Source: Desulfobacteraceae bacterium Eth-SRB1 (lineage in GTDB: Bacteria; Desulfobacterota; Desulfobacteria; Desulfobacterales; ETH-SRB1). Taken from it: 64,000 nucleotides of DNA. The position numbers were made by a program, and so were the translations under genes. The DNA lies in the NCBI GenBank assembly GCA_004193555.1, contig RPGP01000040.1, positions 1,245,127 to 1,309,126 of the forward strand. Direction: 5' to 3'. Shown here piece by piece: positions 19,062 to 28,345 of this stretch. Each line of letters starts with the position of its first letter. Position 1 is the first letter of the stretch. The notes beneath the pieces are model-generated. The model had not been told where the DNA came from. It made no database searches and saw nothing but the letters and a program-made list of their open reading frames with translations.

Positions 19062-19498
19062 GAGAAAAATGTGATTTATTAAAATATTTTATAATAATTT
19101 GTAAAAGTTAAAGGCAATATGTCGGTCTAATACATAGTGGAGGATTGTGGAGCGACATAATAAATTGAATTTTTATAAAAGGCGGTTGGATTTCTGTTGT
19201 ATTGAGGATTGGAAACAACAACCCTGGCAGGGGATGACCTGACCGCAAGAATGCAATCTACGATATCAAAGTTGGTGCCGCCGTATTTTAGAGGTGCTTC
19301 GAGGATTTCTGATCAGTCGGAATTTACAATACCGGACAGGGTGAACAATTGGTTGCAGGTCATCGATTATCTCTATACGATACACGAAACGCATAATTTC
19401 ATGGGCAGGATTGAGATATTTGCCTTTATGCTGTTTTTTATGGTAGAAATATAAAAAGAATTAACCCTGATGTTGAAAAGTCGAGGATGCTGCATAAT
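19062..19498. other. Gene-poor stretch upstream of the dcw operon
   Basis: A plus-strand open frame (19209-19454, 81 codons) and short minus-strand frames (for example one reading KYGGTNFDIVDCILAVRSS) exist, but none has a Shine-Dalgarno, a recognisable domain or a partner gene. The minus-strand pieces lie in two frames and could be a decayed gene. I see no supported gene. Confidence 0.4.
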
Positions 19499-19840
19499 AT
19501 GAATTCTTATACTGTAATCATTGTTTTTACTCTGCTTGCCAGCTTTTCATGGGTCGTGCTTTCCTATGAACATTACGCTAAACTTAAAAGTTGGCATATT
19601 AGCAAATCCTATGAAAAAAATACTTCTATGATAAAAATTGCCGGCTTTCTTTCTTTACCAGGTTCAGCGCTCGCTTCTGCTTACATGTTTCAGTGGTTTA
19701 GCCCATTTATAGTACTTATTATTGGCTTCTGCTTAGCTCAGTTAATGACAAGTATATTTAAAAAATATGTGCAGTACATAGCATTAGTGGGTGTCCCTGT
19801 CTTCCTTTTTGCAGGCATAATAATTTTATATAATATTTAA
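19499..19840 (+). CDS. Small multi-span membrane protein, unknown
   Basis: 113 residues from ATG 19499 (MNSYTVIIVFTLLASFSWVV). Four hydrophobic segments are visible, at about 4-23, 46-66, 68-85 and 92-112, with a basic loop between the first two (YAKLKSWHISKSYEKN). I chose 19499 because GAGG lies upstream of it, while it directly abuts the alternative ATG at 19487. No family is recognised. It stands alone on the plus strand, between the dcw promoter and a transposase remnant. It may be a real accessory gene. Confidence 0.55.
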   Translation: MNSYTVIIVFTLLASFSWVVLSYEHYAKLKSWHISKSYEKNTSMIKIAGFLSLPGSALASAYMFQWFSPFIVLIIGFCLAQLMTSIFKKYVQYIALVGVPVFLFAGIIILYNI

Positions 19841-19867
19841 CCCGAAATGGAACAACGGGGTCACATA

Positions 19868-20430
19868 TTAAATATTAATTATTCGAGCCTTGATCTTGCT
19901 CACTTTTCTTTTTAATTTTTTATCTCCTGCCATCTCTTCGGCAATTTTATTGTATCTCACGGTAATGGCCTCACCCGATACGCCTCCAAAAAAATCGCCC
20001 AGCTTACTGCACGTTGTGCCACCGAGGTCTCTTGCAAGATAGATTGCGAAGGACCGGACTTAGTTGTTCTTACGTCCCTTTTCCAGTATCTTTTCTTTAC
20101 TGCATCCAAATTCATCGCTAACAATCTGAAGGATACTTTTAAGCGATATTTTTGGTTTGAGCCTCTTGAGCTGCGGAATCTCTTTTTTGTCATTTCTGGC
20201 CAACAGAAAAGTATCTTTTACCCAATTTACAAAATCGATATCTCCGAGAATAAAACCGCCGATAATATCTTCTTCCGGATCTTTGAGAGTTTTGATATCA
20301 ATTCCCTCTACATAGGCTTTATAATTATTGACCGCTTTCTTTTTCTTTCTTCCGAAAGTGGCCAGCAGCCATCCGGTCTCCAGCCAGTCGGGAGTTTTTA
20401 TTTTTCTCCTGTTGTTTTCTCTGACTCCTT
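19868..20430 (-). pseudogene. Remnant of a REP-associated transposase (C-terminal part)
   Basis: The minus strand encodes the C-terminal part of a Y1/REP-type transposase: NNYKAYVEGIDIKTLKDPEE, then IPQLKRLKPKISLKSILQIV, then an in-frame TAA after GRKNN (near 20060), then VRSFAIYLARDLGGTTCSKL and FGGVSGEAITVRYNKIAEEM. The last part resembles the DnaA-like helix-turn-helix that ends many of these proteins. The catalytic N-terminal domain is missing; the HD-GYP gene ends where it should be. Truncation plus an internal stop mark it as dead. It differs from the intact copy at 28362-29372, so it comes from another subfamily. Confidence 0.8.
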
Positions 20431-20435
20431 ATTTT

Positions 20436-21395
20436 TTATTCGAACTTAAACCCTTTCTCAGCAAAAAGTCTCAGGCAGGCGTCTACTACGTCCGGATCGT
20501 ACAGAATCGCCCTGTTCTTTTCTATTTCGCTTAGAGCTTCTTCTATTCCCCGCGCCGCCCGGTATGGCCTGTGGGCAGACATGGCCTCCACAGTGTCTGC
20601 TACTGCCAGAATTCTTGCTTCCATACAAATATTTTCACCGGAAAGGCCCTGAGGATATCCGGAACCATTCATCCTTTCGTGATGTTGAAGTACGATATCG
20701 GCAAGCGGCCACGGAAAGTCTATATTTTTCAGTATATCGTAACCGGACTGGGGATGCAACTTTATCATTTCAAATTCAGCTTTCGTCAATTCGGCCGGCT
20801 TGCTCAATATCTCCGCTGGAACATGTATCTTGCCAATATCATGAATAAACGCGGCAAAATGTATTCCTTTAATCTCATTATCCGAACAGTTCATCTCCTG
20901 GGCAATGGCCTTGGCAAGCTGGGCCACACGTCTCTGATGGCCGGCTGTATAAGGGTCGCGCATCTCCAATGTCATGGCAAGGGCATCTATCGTCGATTCC
21001 ATGCTCTTCAGGAGTCTTTCGGTGCTTTTGTGTTTGTAAAGGGCCATCTCGATGGTGCTGTACAAGTCTCTTTCCACTAAGGGCTTTATCATATATCCGA
21101 AAGGTTCTGTTATCTTCGCTCGCTCAAGGATGCTATCATCGGAATAGGCGGTAAGATAGACAACCGGTATATTAAAACGGGTTTTGATCTGACCGGCCGC
21201 CTCTATGCCATCCATCGTTTCATCCAGGATAATATCCATCAGTATCAGATCGGGCATGAGTTTTCCGGCCTTCTCGACAGCTTCTTCCCCGGAGCGAACA
21301 ATGGGAAGGGGTTCGTACCCGAGATTTCTCAGTTTACTCTCTATGTCTTTCGCTATCATCGTCTCATCTTCTACAATCAGAATCCGTTTTTTCAT
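20436..21395 (-). CDS. Response regulator with HD-GYP output domain
   Basis: 319 residues. The receiver domain (1-122) has the acidic pocket (ED at 9-10), phospho-acceptor D54 and K104. The HD-GYP domain follows: HDIGK with the metal-binding HD at 185-186 and GSGYP at 244-248, the signature of cyclic-di-GMP phosphodiesterases. It should lower c-di-GMP when phosphorylated. The gene follows the hybrid kinase at 21410 by 14 bp, so that kinase is its likely partner. Activity on c-di-GMP is family knowledge, not shown here. Confidence 0.9.
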   Translation of the reverse strand: MKKRILIVEDETMIAKDIESKLRNLGYEPLPIVRSGEEAVEKAGKLMPDLILMDIILDETMDGIEAAGQIKTRFNIPVVYLTAYSDDSILERAKITEPFGYMIKPLVERDLYSTIEMALYKHKSTERLLKSMESTIDALAMTLEMRDPYTAGHQRRVAQLAKAIAQEMNCSDNEIKGIHFAAFIHDIGKIHVPAEILSKPAELTKAEFEMIKLHPQSGYDILKNIDFPWPLADIVLQHHERMNGSGYPQGLSGENICMEARILAVADTVEAMSAHRPYRAARGIEEALSEIEKNRAILYDPDVVDACLRLFAEKGFKFE

Positions 21396-21409
21396 CTAAA
21401 ACCCCCTCA

Positions 21410-23191
21410 CTATTTCACCCTTCTGAATCTCAACACAAAGACAGCGCCTTTTGGCTTGTTGTCTTCAACATATGCATATCCGCCGTAGTTTTCCATGGCT
21501 TTTTGAACGATGTGGAGGCCCATGCCGGTGTGGCCTGTGTCTCCGTGCATAAAACCCTCTTCAAAGATATTCGCCTTTATATCATCGGGGATGCCTGTCC
21601 CGTTATCTGCGATGCGCACCTCGCACATATCCCTTTTTTTGTCTGCGGTTATTGTGATTCTGTCGGCCTTCCCGTGAATGACGGCATTTCCTGCGATGTT
21701 GTCTATCACGGAAGCAAGAGAATCATCGGCCATGACCTGGCCCCTGCCTTTGATCTCGAAGTCTATAAATGGATAGTTCTTAATGGTTTCATCTATGACA
21801 TCATTTATCTTGTAAGGTTTCAGCTTGCTGTGGCGGGATATGAAGAATTCAAGCTCTCTCATCCTGTTGATAAGGCTCAGGCTCTTTTTAACGCGGTCCT
21901 CGGCTTCTTCCAGAAGCGCTTTTTCACGGGAGACCTTGTACAGGTTAAGGGAGCTTTTCATAACCACCAGGTCATTCGTCAGGTCGTGGCGGAGTATCTG
22001 GTTGATGAGGGCAAGATGCTCACGGTTGGACTTTACCTCTTCTTCAGCCTCCTTGCGTTCGGTGATGTTGCGGGCAATTCCGATTCTGCCTGTTATCTCT
22101 CCGGTGGCATCCAGAAGCGAGGACACATTCAGTTCTGTCGGCACAGTTCTTCCATCTTTGTGCTTCACTTCAATTTCATAAAGAGAGATATTTCTTCTGT
22201 CGATCCCCTTTTTGAAATGTTCGACCGTTGATTCCACATATTCAGGAACAATAATTTCCGTGAAAGGGTGTCCGATGAGGTCCTGCCAGGAATAACCTGT
22301 TAATCTTTCTACGACAGGACTGATGTAGGTAAATTTTCCATCCAGGTCTAAAACAAAAATTACATCATTTGTTGTCTCGGCAAGCGTGCGGTATTTCTTT
22401 TCGGAATCGCGCAGCGCCTTCTCTGTCTGCTTGCGCTCGGTGATATCTCGCCAGATCGTGTGAAGAATTTGATTATTTTTATCGTCAGAAATAGCGGTCA
22501 ACGACACCTCAACGGGGAAAATTTCTCCATCAGATTTCTTATGATACCATTCGAAGCGGTGACCGCCATTTTTAAAAGCTGTCTTCATCATTTCATCTGC
22601 TTTTGTAAATGACATTTTTCCGTCCGGTTGTTTTTCCGGTGATAATTCCGAAGGATGCGTATTTAATAGCTCATCTTTATTATTATAACGAAGCATTTCA
22701 ATCGCGGCTTGATTACAATCCACAAATTTCCTATTATAAATAATTAAAATAGCATCCTTTGCTTTTTCAAATAAATTTCTATACTTCTCCTCACACTCCC
22801 GCAGCTTTTTATCCATCTTATATTTGTGAAGGGCTATCTCTACGGCGGCTTGCAGCTCGATATCCTTGAAAGGCTTGAACAGGCAGCCGAAGGGCTCCGA
22901 GCGCGTGATATCTTCCAGCCCGGCATCACTGACATTGGCGGTGACGTACACAACGGGAATGTCAAAACGGGTACGGATCTGACCGGCCGCTTCCACGCCG
23001 TCCATCTCTCCCTGCAGTATGATATCCATCAGGACCAGATCAGGGCGCAGCGATTCGGCCTTTTTGACGGCATCTTCTCCCGAAGAGATAATGGCAGATA
23101 TATCGTATCCCATGGATTCCAGCTTGTGCCGCATTTCCAGGGCGATGATCCGCTCATCCTCAACGATCAGTATCTTTGGTTTTTTATCCAT
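21410..23191 (-). CDS. Receiver-PAS-PAS histidine kinase
   Basis: 593 residues, cytoplasmic, with no membrane segment. Domains in order: receiver (1-125; D56, K106), two PAS domains (about 130-255 and 265-385, each ending in a PAC motif such as GRIGIARNITERKEAEEE), an H-box LRHDLTND with His at 402, and an ATPase domain with N-box (SVIDNIAGNAVIHGKA), G1 (DNGTGIPDD) and GHTGMGLHIV. The N-terminal receiver suggests input from another kinase, perhaps those encoded just upstream. The final 200 residues are very close to those of the kinase at 25971-27767, indicating duplication. Confidence 0.9.
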   Translation of the reverse strand: MDKKPKILIVEDERIIALEMRHKLESMGYDISAIISSGEDAVKKAESLRPDLVLMDIILQGEMDGVEAAGQIRTRFDIPVVYVTANVSDAGLEDITRSEPFGCLFKPFKDIELQAAVEIALHKYKMDKKLRECEEKYRNLFEKAKDAILIIYNRKFVDCNQAAIEMLRYNNKDELLNTHPSELSPEKQPDGKMSFTKADEMMKTAFKNGGHRFEWYHKKSDGEIFPVEVSLTAISDDKNNQILHTIWRDITERKQTEKALRDSEKKYRTLAETTNDVIFVLDLDGKFTYISPVVERLTGYSWQDLIGHPFTEIIVPEYVESTVEHFKKGIDRRNISLYEIEVKHKDGRTVPTELNVSSLLDATGEITGRIGIARNITERKEAEEEVKSNREHLALINQILRHDLTNDLVVMKSSLNLYKVSREKALLEEAEDRVKKSLSLINRMRELEFFISRHSKLKPYKINDVIDETIKNYPFIDFEIKGRGQVMADDSLASVIDNIAGNAVIHGKADRITITADKKRDMCEVRIADNGTGIPDDIKANIFEEGFMHGDTGHTGMGLHIVQKAMENYGGYAYVEDNKPKGAVFVLRFRRVK

Positions 23192-23260
23192 TGTTTCACT
23201 CCATGGCTTTCAACGAACAAGGAAATCCCTTATATTTCTAAACCCCTGAACCCCTGATCC

Positions 23261-25789
23261 TCATATCCTCTTCCTGTACTTCTGTTCATTGAATATTATC
23301 TTAAACGATGTTCCCTCCTTGCTTCTGTCGAGTTCCATTGTGCCGCTGAGCTGTTCGGTGAGCATATCGACCAGTTGAAGGCCGAAGGTCTCGGGGTTTT
23401 TGTAATCGATCCCTTCAGGAATGCCGATTCCGTCGTCTGTGACGGTCAGAGTGTATTCTTCTGTCTTTCTGTTCTGTGTGAGCTCTACAACAATCTTTCC
23501 CTTTCTGCCTTCAGGGAAGGCGTATTTCATAGCGTTTGAGATCAGCTCGTTCGCGATAAGTCCCAGGGGTATCGCCGTTTCGATATTAAAGGAAATATTT
23601 TTTATATGTGATGAGAAGCTTACGTTTCTTGAATCCACTCTGCAGGTCTGAAAGAGAAGAGCTGACAGATCTTCCATATAATCGTGGAAGTCAATCTGTG
23701 ACAGATCTTTCGAGAGGTAGAGCTTCTCATGGATAAGGGACATCGCCATGATTCTGTCCTCGCAATTTTTGATCAGCGCCAGGGATCTTTCATCCTCTAT
23801 ATCTTTGGACTGGAGGGAGAGGAGGCTTGTGATTATCTGCATGTTGTTCTTGACTCTGTGGTGGATTTCGGCAAGGAGAGACTCTTTTTCTCTGAGGGAG
23901 CGCTTGATCTGGTCCTCGATCTTTTCGCGCTCAGCCTCCATATCTATTCCATGGAGGGCGAAGGCAATATCTTCCGCGACCTCTTTAAAGAGGCCCTGCT
24001 CCTCTTCATTAAGGGCGAAATCGGGGGGGATGTAAACAGACAAGAGTCCGTAAATCTTTTCCCCGTACTCCAGACGTATGATCATTGCCGCTTCGCCATG
24101 ATGTATATCAACAAAGGGACAGTCAGTGCAGGTGGACGCAGGATTTTCGATCACCACGACGCCCTGTTGTGAAAGGGCATTCCTGCCACAGGTCGTGAAC
24201 TCGCCTCCCTTCAACATCTCAACCATGGGCAGAAAACCCTTGCCCAGTCCGCTCTCCGCGGATATCGCATATCTGCCGGCATCATCGAAGAGGACGATCC
24301 AGGCGCTGTAATAGCCGCGGGTCTCGGTCAGGTTGTCACAGGCGCCCTGAATCAGACGTCCCCTGTCCTTTTCCGTTACGACAAGCTGGTTGACGTTGCG
24401 GATGGCGCTCAGCACGAGGTTGAGGTGTTTTATCTCCCTCTCGGCCTTTTTTCGGTCGGTGATGTCCATCAGCGAGGCAACGCTCTTTTTCGTTCCCGGG
24501 ATCATGCCTATTTTAAGAAATATATCCTTTACGCTGTCCCGTTTATTGTCAAAGCGAAAGTCGTATTCCGTTGGAGCCTTGCCCCCATTTTTCCTTCTTT
24601 CAGTGGCATATTCTTTCATCCATTCAAGGTCTTCTTCGACCACAAATTCGGTCCACTTCTTTTTGCCCTCTATTTCTTTTCTGGAATAGCCACTGAGTTT
24701 CTCGAATTCAGAGTTTGCCATGGAGATAGTCATATCTTCTGTAAGGATCACGGTGGCCGTGCCTGTGTTTTCAAATACGCTGCGGTATCGTTCCTCACTC
24801 ATCTGCAGCGCTTCTCGCCCTGACAGGACTTCACTTGTCTTTCTCTTTACCTGTATTCTTGTTGCGATTATTACAAGAATACAAAGGATAAACAGGGCCG
24901 CGATGATTTTTAATGCCGCGCTAAGCCACTTTGGAAATACTTCCTTTTCCGCGATTTCCGCCTCAAAATATTCCTCCAGCAACTGGTAATAGACTGAATT
25001 TTCGTCCTGTTTAAGCTGCTTTATATGATAATTTATTCTTCCGGCAAGGTATCGGGTTGATTCGGCATCCTTAGGAAAAGCAAATTTCATATTAATGGGC
25101 TGGAAAATAATGGGTGTCTTTTTTACCTTGAAATTCTTTGCGTTTTTATTCCCGAAGTTCCTGTTTGTTATCCCGGCATCGCCCCTGTTTTCTTCTACCG
25201 CCTTGAATACTTCGGTGTAATCATCCAGTTCCAAGAAGGTGCAGTTCAAATTGAATCCGAGGGCGATTTCTCTTAATCCACCAGCCCCCTCAAGATTGAC
25301 GCTGCCTTTAAGGGCGGCGATCTTTTTGTTCTTAAGGTCGAGCATGGACTGGATTTCCTCATTCTCTTCATTGACATACACCCTCGTCCAGCTCATAAGA
25401 ACAGGGGCTTCAGAGAAGGCGTAGAGTTTATTGCGCTTTTCTGTAAATGCCACATCCGGCATTATATCTATCTCTTTATTTATTAAATGGTCGAGTCCCT
25501 CGTTCCATGTCCCCCAGACATATTTTATCTTCCAGTTTTCTGTTTTGGCTATATGTTCCATGAGGTCGGGCCAGAATCCGGAAATCACGCCGTCTGCATC
25601 CATGAAAATCTTGGGTTGATTCGCATAGGCGCCGATCTTTACCGATAACGGTTCCTGCCCGGCGGCAACGGTAGAAAAGAAGGCGGCTATAAAAATGAAG
25701 ACAAGGGCGAGAATCATGGAGAGAAGGAGTTTACGTTTTATGCCCTGGATGTGTTGCCGGCCGGTTGTGAATGATTTTATCTTTTTCAT
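23261..25789 (-). CDS. Sensor kinase with periplasmic solute-binding, PAS and GAF domains
   Basis: 842 residues from ATG 25789, chosen because AAGGA lies just upstream; the frame is open to 25831. A signal or anchor segment (about 20-44, ending TVAAGQ) precedes a type 3 solute-binding domain (about 48-270: KIGAYANQPKIFMDADGVIS). A membrane segment (about 289-315), a PAS domain, a GAF-like domain with CTDCPF, a HisKA_2-type phospho-acceptor (EIHHRVKNNMQ) and an ATPase domain (DDGIGIPEG) follow. It probably senses a small ligand in the periplasm. The ligand is unknown. It lies between two related kinases on the same strand. Confidence 0.9.
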   Translation of the reverse strand: MKKIKSFTTGRQHIQGIKRKLLLSMILALVFIFIAAFFSTVAAGQEPLSVKIGAYANQPKIFMDADGVISGFWPDLMEHIAKTENWKIKYVWGTWNEGLDHLINKEIDIMPDVAFTEKRNKLYAFSEAPVLMSWTRVYVNEENEEIQSMLDLKNKKIAALKGSVNLEGAGGLREIALGFNLNCTFLELDDYTEVFKAVEENRGDAGITNRNFGNKNAKNFKVKKTPIIFQPINMKFAFPKDAESTRYLAGRINYHIKQLKQDENSVYYQLLEEYFEAEIAEKEVFPKWLSAALKIIAALFILCILVIIATRIQVKRKTSEVLSGREALQMSEERYRSVFENTGTATVILTEDMTISMANSEFEKLSGYSRKEIEGKKKWTEFVVEEDLEWMKEYATERRKNGGKAPTEYDFRFDNKRDSVKDIFLKIGMIPGTKKSVASLMDITDRKKAEREIKHLNLVLSAIRNVNQLVVTEKDRGRLIQGACDNLTETRGYYSAWIVLFDDAGRYAISAESGLGKGFLPMVEMLKGGEFTTCGRNALSQQGVVVIENPASTCTDCPFVDIHHGEAAMIIRLEYGEKIYGLLSVYIPPDFALNEEEQGLFKEVAEDIAFALHGIDMEAEREKIEDQIKRSLREKESLLAEIHHRVKNNMQIITSLLSLQSKDIEDERSLALIKNCEDRIMAMSLIHEKLYLSKDLSQIDFHDYMEDLSALLFQTCRVDSRNVSFSSHIKNISFNIETAIPLGLIANELISNAMKYAFPEGRKGKIVVELTQNRKTEEYTLTVTDDGIGIPEGIDYKNPETFGLQLVDMLTEQLSGTMELDRSKEGTSFKIIFNEQKYRKRI

Positions 25790-25799
25790 GACTTTTCCT

Positions 25800-25965
25800 T
25801 CAGAGTTCAAAAGTTCAGAGGTTATTATCACCTATCACCCATCACTCATTACCCTGTTTCTTTCCCTCCAATTTCTACTTTCCAATTTCAAGTTTCCAAT
25901 TTCAAGTTTCAAGCCGTGAACACCTTCCAACCTTCCAACCTTCCAATCCTCTAATCCTCTAATCC
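25800..25965. repeat. Iterated-word tract between two kinase genes
   Basis: The gap contains runs of near-identical words: CCAATTTCAAGTTT repeated near 25865-25915, then CCTTCCAA three times and CCTCTAAT twice (25920-25965). The same CTTCCAATCTTC and CTAATC words reappear at 28299-28333, at the other end of the neighbouring two genes. No inverted partner is obvious. The left end overlaps the optional longer start of the kinase at 25789. Confidence 0.65.
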
Positions 25966-25970
25966 CCGTC

Positions 25971-27767
25971 TCACTTCACCATCCTGAATCTCAGCGCAAT
26001 GACGGCCCCTTTTGGCTTGTTGTCTTCAACATACGCGTAACCGCCGTAGTTTTCCATGGCCTTTTTGACTATGTGGAGACCGAGACCTGTGTGGCCTGTG
26101 TCTCCGTACATGAAGCCCTCTTCGAAGATCTTTTTCTTTATCTCATCGGGGATGCCTGTTCCATTGTCGGCGATGCGCACCTCGCACATAGCTCCTTTTT
26201 TGTCTGTGGTTATTGTGATTCTGTCGGCCTTCCCGTGAATAACGGCATTTCCTACGATATTGTCTATGACGGAGGCAAGAGAATCGTCGGCCATTACCTC
26301 GACCCTGCCTTTGACTTTAAAGCCTGTAGATGGATAGTTCTTAATGGTTTCATCTATAACATCATTTATCTTGTACGGTTTCAGCTTCCTGTGGCGGGAC
26401 ATGAAGGATTCAAGCTCCCCCATCCTGTTGATCAGTTCAATGCATTTCCCCGAATGTGAGGATATCTCTTTCAGGAATTGCGCTTCGGGAGATTTATTGT
26501 AAAGATTGATTGCGCTCTGTATGATCACGAGGTCATTCGTCAGGTCGTGGCGGAGTATCTGGTTGATGAGGGCAAGGTGCTCACGGTGGGATTTTACCTC
26601 TTCTTCCGCCTGTTTGCGGTTGGTGATGTCTCTGGCAATACTTAAAATCACCTGTTTCCCATGATAAGTTACAAAACTATATTTAACTTCCACTGGAATT
26701 GTCTTCCCATCTTTGGTGGAGTGTGTTGTTTCAAAAACCTGCATTTTATCGGTGGGCATTTGTTCGATTAAACCTTTTATCTCTCCCGCGTTTACAGATG
26801 TATCGATATCTTGAGGTCCCATAGAAAGCAATTCTTCCATAGAATAGCCTAAAACCTCAACAGCAGCATCATTTACATCGATAAAGTTCGCATTAAAATC
26901 AATGACCCAAGCTGTGTCACTCATCCCGTTAATTAACGCTCTATACTTCTCTTCGCTCTCCCGCAGCGCCGCCTCCGTTTTTTTGTGTGCGTCAATCTCT
27001 CTGTTGAGATTATCTATGGAGACTGTGCTTTTCTTCAGATCTTCCATCATACCGTCAAACGCCCTTGAAAGATGTCCGATCTCATCCTTTGCGTCTGTGC
27101 CCACCCTGTGGTCCAGGTTGCCGGCACCGATAATCCGTATACCCTTCTCCAGTCTTGTTACCGGCGCTCCGATGCTTCTGCTGATCCATAAGGAGATCGC
27201 TGAAACAAAACCGGCAAAGACTATAAACAGGATAATCGTGAACAAACCGGTTTTCCGCTGGATAGATACCAGCTTTGCCTGAATTGCCTGATTCACCAGA
27301 AAGACCCGGGAAACCATTGACTGAGACTCCACCAGCAGGTCGCCTGTCAGTTTAACTTTCAGATTAGAGAGCCCGTTTTTTTGATGCCCGCCATATTCTC
27401 TCTTTTCTCCAGGGATTGCGACCAGTTCAGCAAAAATATCTGAAAATCGTTCAAGGCTTTTGAGCGTTTTTTTCAAAGCGTCTTTTCCGCCAGAATCTTC
27501 AAAAATGTTTGCCTCTTCCGCCAGGAGCTTTGTCAGAGAATCGCGGCTTGTTTCCCACTGTATGAGCGAACGTTCTCCGGGATAGAGCAGATACTCACCT
27601 GTTACGATTCTCAGTTCAGCCATATTTCTGGTTACTCTGCCTGTTGTGATCGCTTTTCGGCCACATTCACTCATTTCCCTGTACGCGCCGAAAATAAACA
27701 GGCTAATCACGACAGATATGATCAGGGTCAAGATAATGGCGATCCGTAATCTGGTCTTGATTTTCAT
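25971..27767 (-). CDS. Membrane sensor histidine kinase (HAMP-PAS)
   Basis: 598 residues. Two membrane segments (about 8-28 and 172-194) bracket a helical periplasmic sensor region. A HAMP domain (about 195-248, RLEKGIRIIGAGNLDHRVG) and one PAS domain (about 270-390) lead to an H-box LRHDLTND (His near 407) and the ATPase domain (DNGTGIPDE). The C-terminal 200 residues match the kinase at 21410-23191 closely, but the sensor parts differ. An AGGAG site overlaps the stop codon of the truncated lipoprotein gene just upstream (13-bp gap), so the two are co-transcribed. Confidence 0.9.
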   Translation of the reverse strand: MKIKTRLRIAIILTLIISVVISLFIFGAYREMSECGRKAITTGRVTRNMAELRIVTGEYLLYPGERSLIQWETSRDSLTKLLAEEANIFEDSGGKDALKKTLKSLERFSDIFAELVAIPGEKREYGGHQKNGLSNLKVKLTGDLLVESQSMVSRVFLVNQAIQAKLVSIQRKTGLFTIILFIVFAGFVSAISLWISRSIGAPVTRLEKGIRIIGAGNLDHRVGTDAKDEIGHLSRAFDGMMEDLKKSTVSIDNLNREIDAHKKTEAALRESEEKYRALINGMSDTAWVIDFNANFIDVNDAAVEVLGYSMEELLSMGPQDIDTSVNAGEIKGLIEQMPTDKMQVFETTHSTKDGKTIPVEVKYSFVTYHGKQVILSIARDITNRKQAEEEVKSHREHLALINQILRHDLTNDLVIIQSAINLYNKSPEAQFLKEISSHSGKCIELINRMGELESFMSRHRKLKPYKINDVIDETIKNYPSTGFKVKGRVEVMADDSLASVIDNIVGNAVIHGKADRITITTDKKGAMCEVRIADNGTGIPDEIKKKIFEEGFMYGDTGHTGLGLHIVKKAMENYGGYAYVEDNKPKGAVIALRFRMVK

Positions 27768-27780
27768 CGGGTTACTGCTC

Positions 27781-28266
27781 CTAACGGATTATGATAATTG
27801 CCTCAGGCTTCACCGCGCCCGTTCTGATGCCGCTGTCCTTTCGCGCGATTATCTTGACAAAAGGATATGCGTAGGTAAATGTGGCAAAGACGCAGAAATC
27901 ATCCCTCTTGAAACTGTTAAATACGACGGGCATATCCGCCACGGTAGATATGCCCACTTCCCCCGCGAAGAGGGCCTGCGTGGCCGCTTTGCCGCTGCCG
28001 TACTCCTTCAGCGTAACATCAAGGCCCTCTTTCGCAAAATACCCCTTTTCCTTTGCGATATAAACGGGAACAGACAATAACGACTTTGAGGCGCCGAGCC
28101 TTATTTTTTCTTTGATCTTTGGAGATTCACCCTGCCCGCAGCTCACAAGAAAACAGGCGCCGACTGTTAGGATCAGAGCTGCAGAGATTGCCGCTGCCCG
28201 AACGAAAAATTCCTTCTTTGTCTGTGCCTGCGATGCCAACCATTTTTTTTCGTTTTTTTCGATCAT
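27781..28266 (-). CDS. Truncated NMT1-type substrate-binding lipoprotein
   Basis: 161 residues. A lipobox (FLVSC, Cys43) follows a hydrophobic stretch, then the first lobe of an NMT1/THI5-like periplasmic binding protein: KIRLGASKSLLSVPVYIAKE, KGYFAKEGLDVTLKEY and GEVGISTVADMPVV. Full-length relatives have about 320 residues; here the sequence leaves the family after ARKDSGIRT and stops 13 codons later. It abuts the membrane kinase. Either it is a deletion remnant, or a one-lobe lipoprotein kept as a kinase accessory. No ABC permease or ATPase genes are nearby. Confidence 0.75.
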   Translation of the reverse strand: MIEKNEKKWLASQAQTKKEFFVRAAAISAALILTVGACFLVSCGQGESPKIKEKIRLGASKSLLSVPVYIAKEKGYFAKEGLDVTLKEYGSGKAATQALFAGEVGISTVADMPVVFNSFKRDDFCVFATFTYAYPFVKIIARKDSGIRTGAVKPEAIIIIR

Positions 28267-28298
28267 TTTTCTTTACCTCACAGCTTTGAAATCTTTCC

Positions 28299-28333
28299 CT
28301 TCCAATCTTCCAATCTTCTAATCTTCTAATCCC
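28299..28333. repeat. Short iterated-word tract (CTTCCAATC / CTTCTAATC)
   Basis: Four consecutive variants of CTTCYAATC occur just outside the left inverted repeat of the transposon. The same words occur at 25920-25965. The function is unknown. Confidence 0.6.
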
Positions 28334-28345
28334 TGAGGGCAACTT

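Noticed and set aside
19209-19454. 81-codon open frame on the plus strand upstream of the small membrane protein
   Set aside because: No Shine-Dalgarno, no recognisable domain, and the other strand has equally gene-like fragments.
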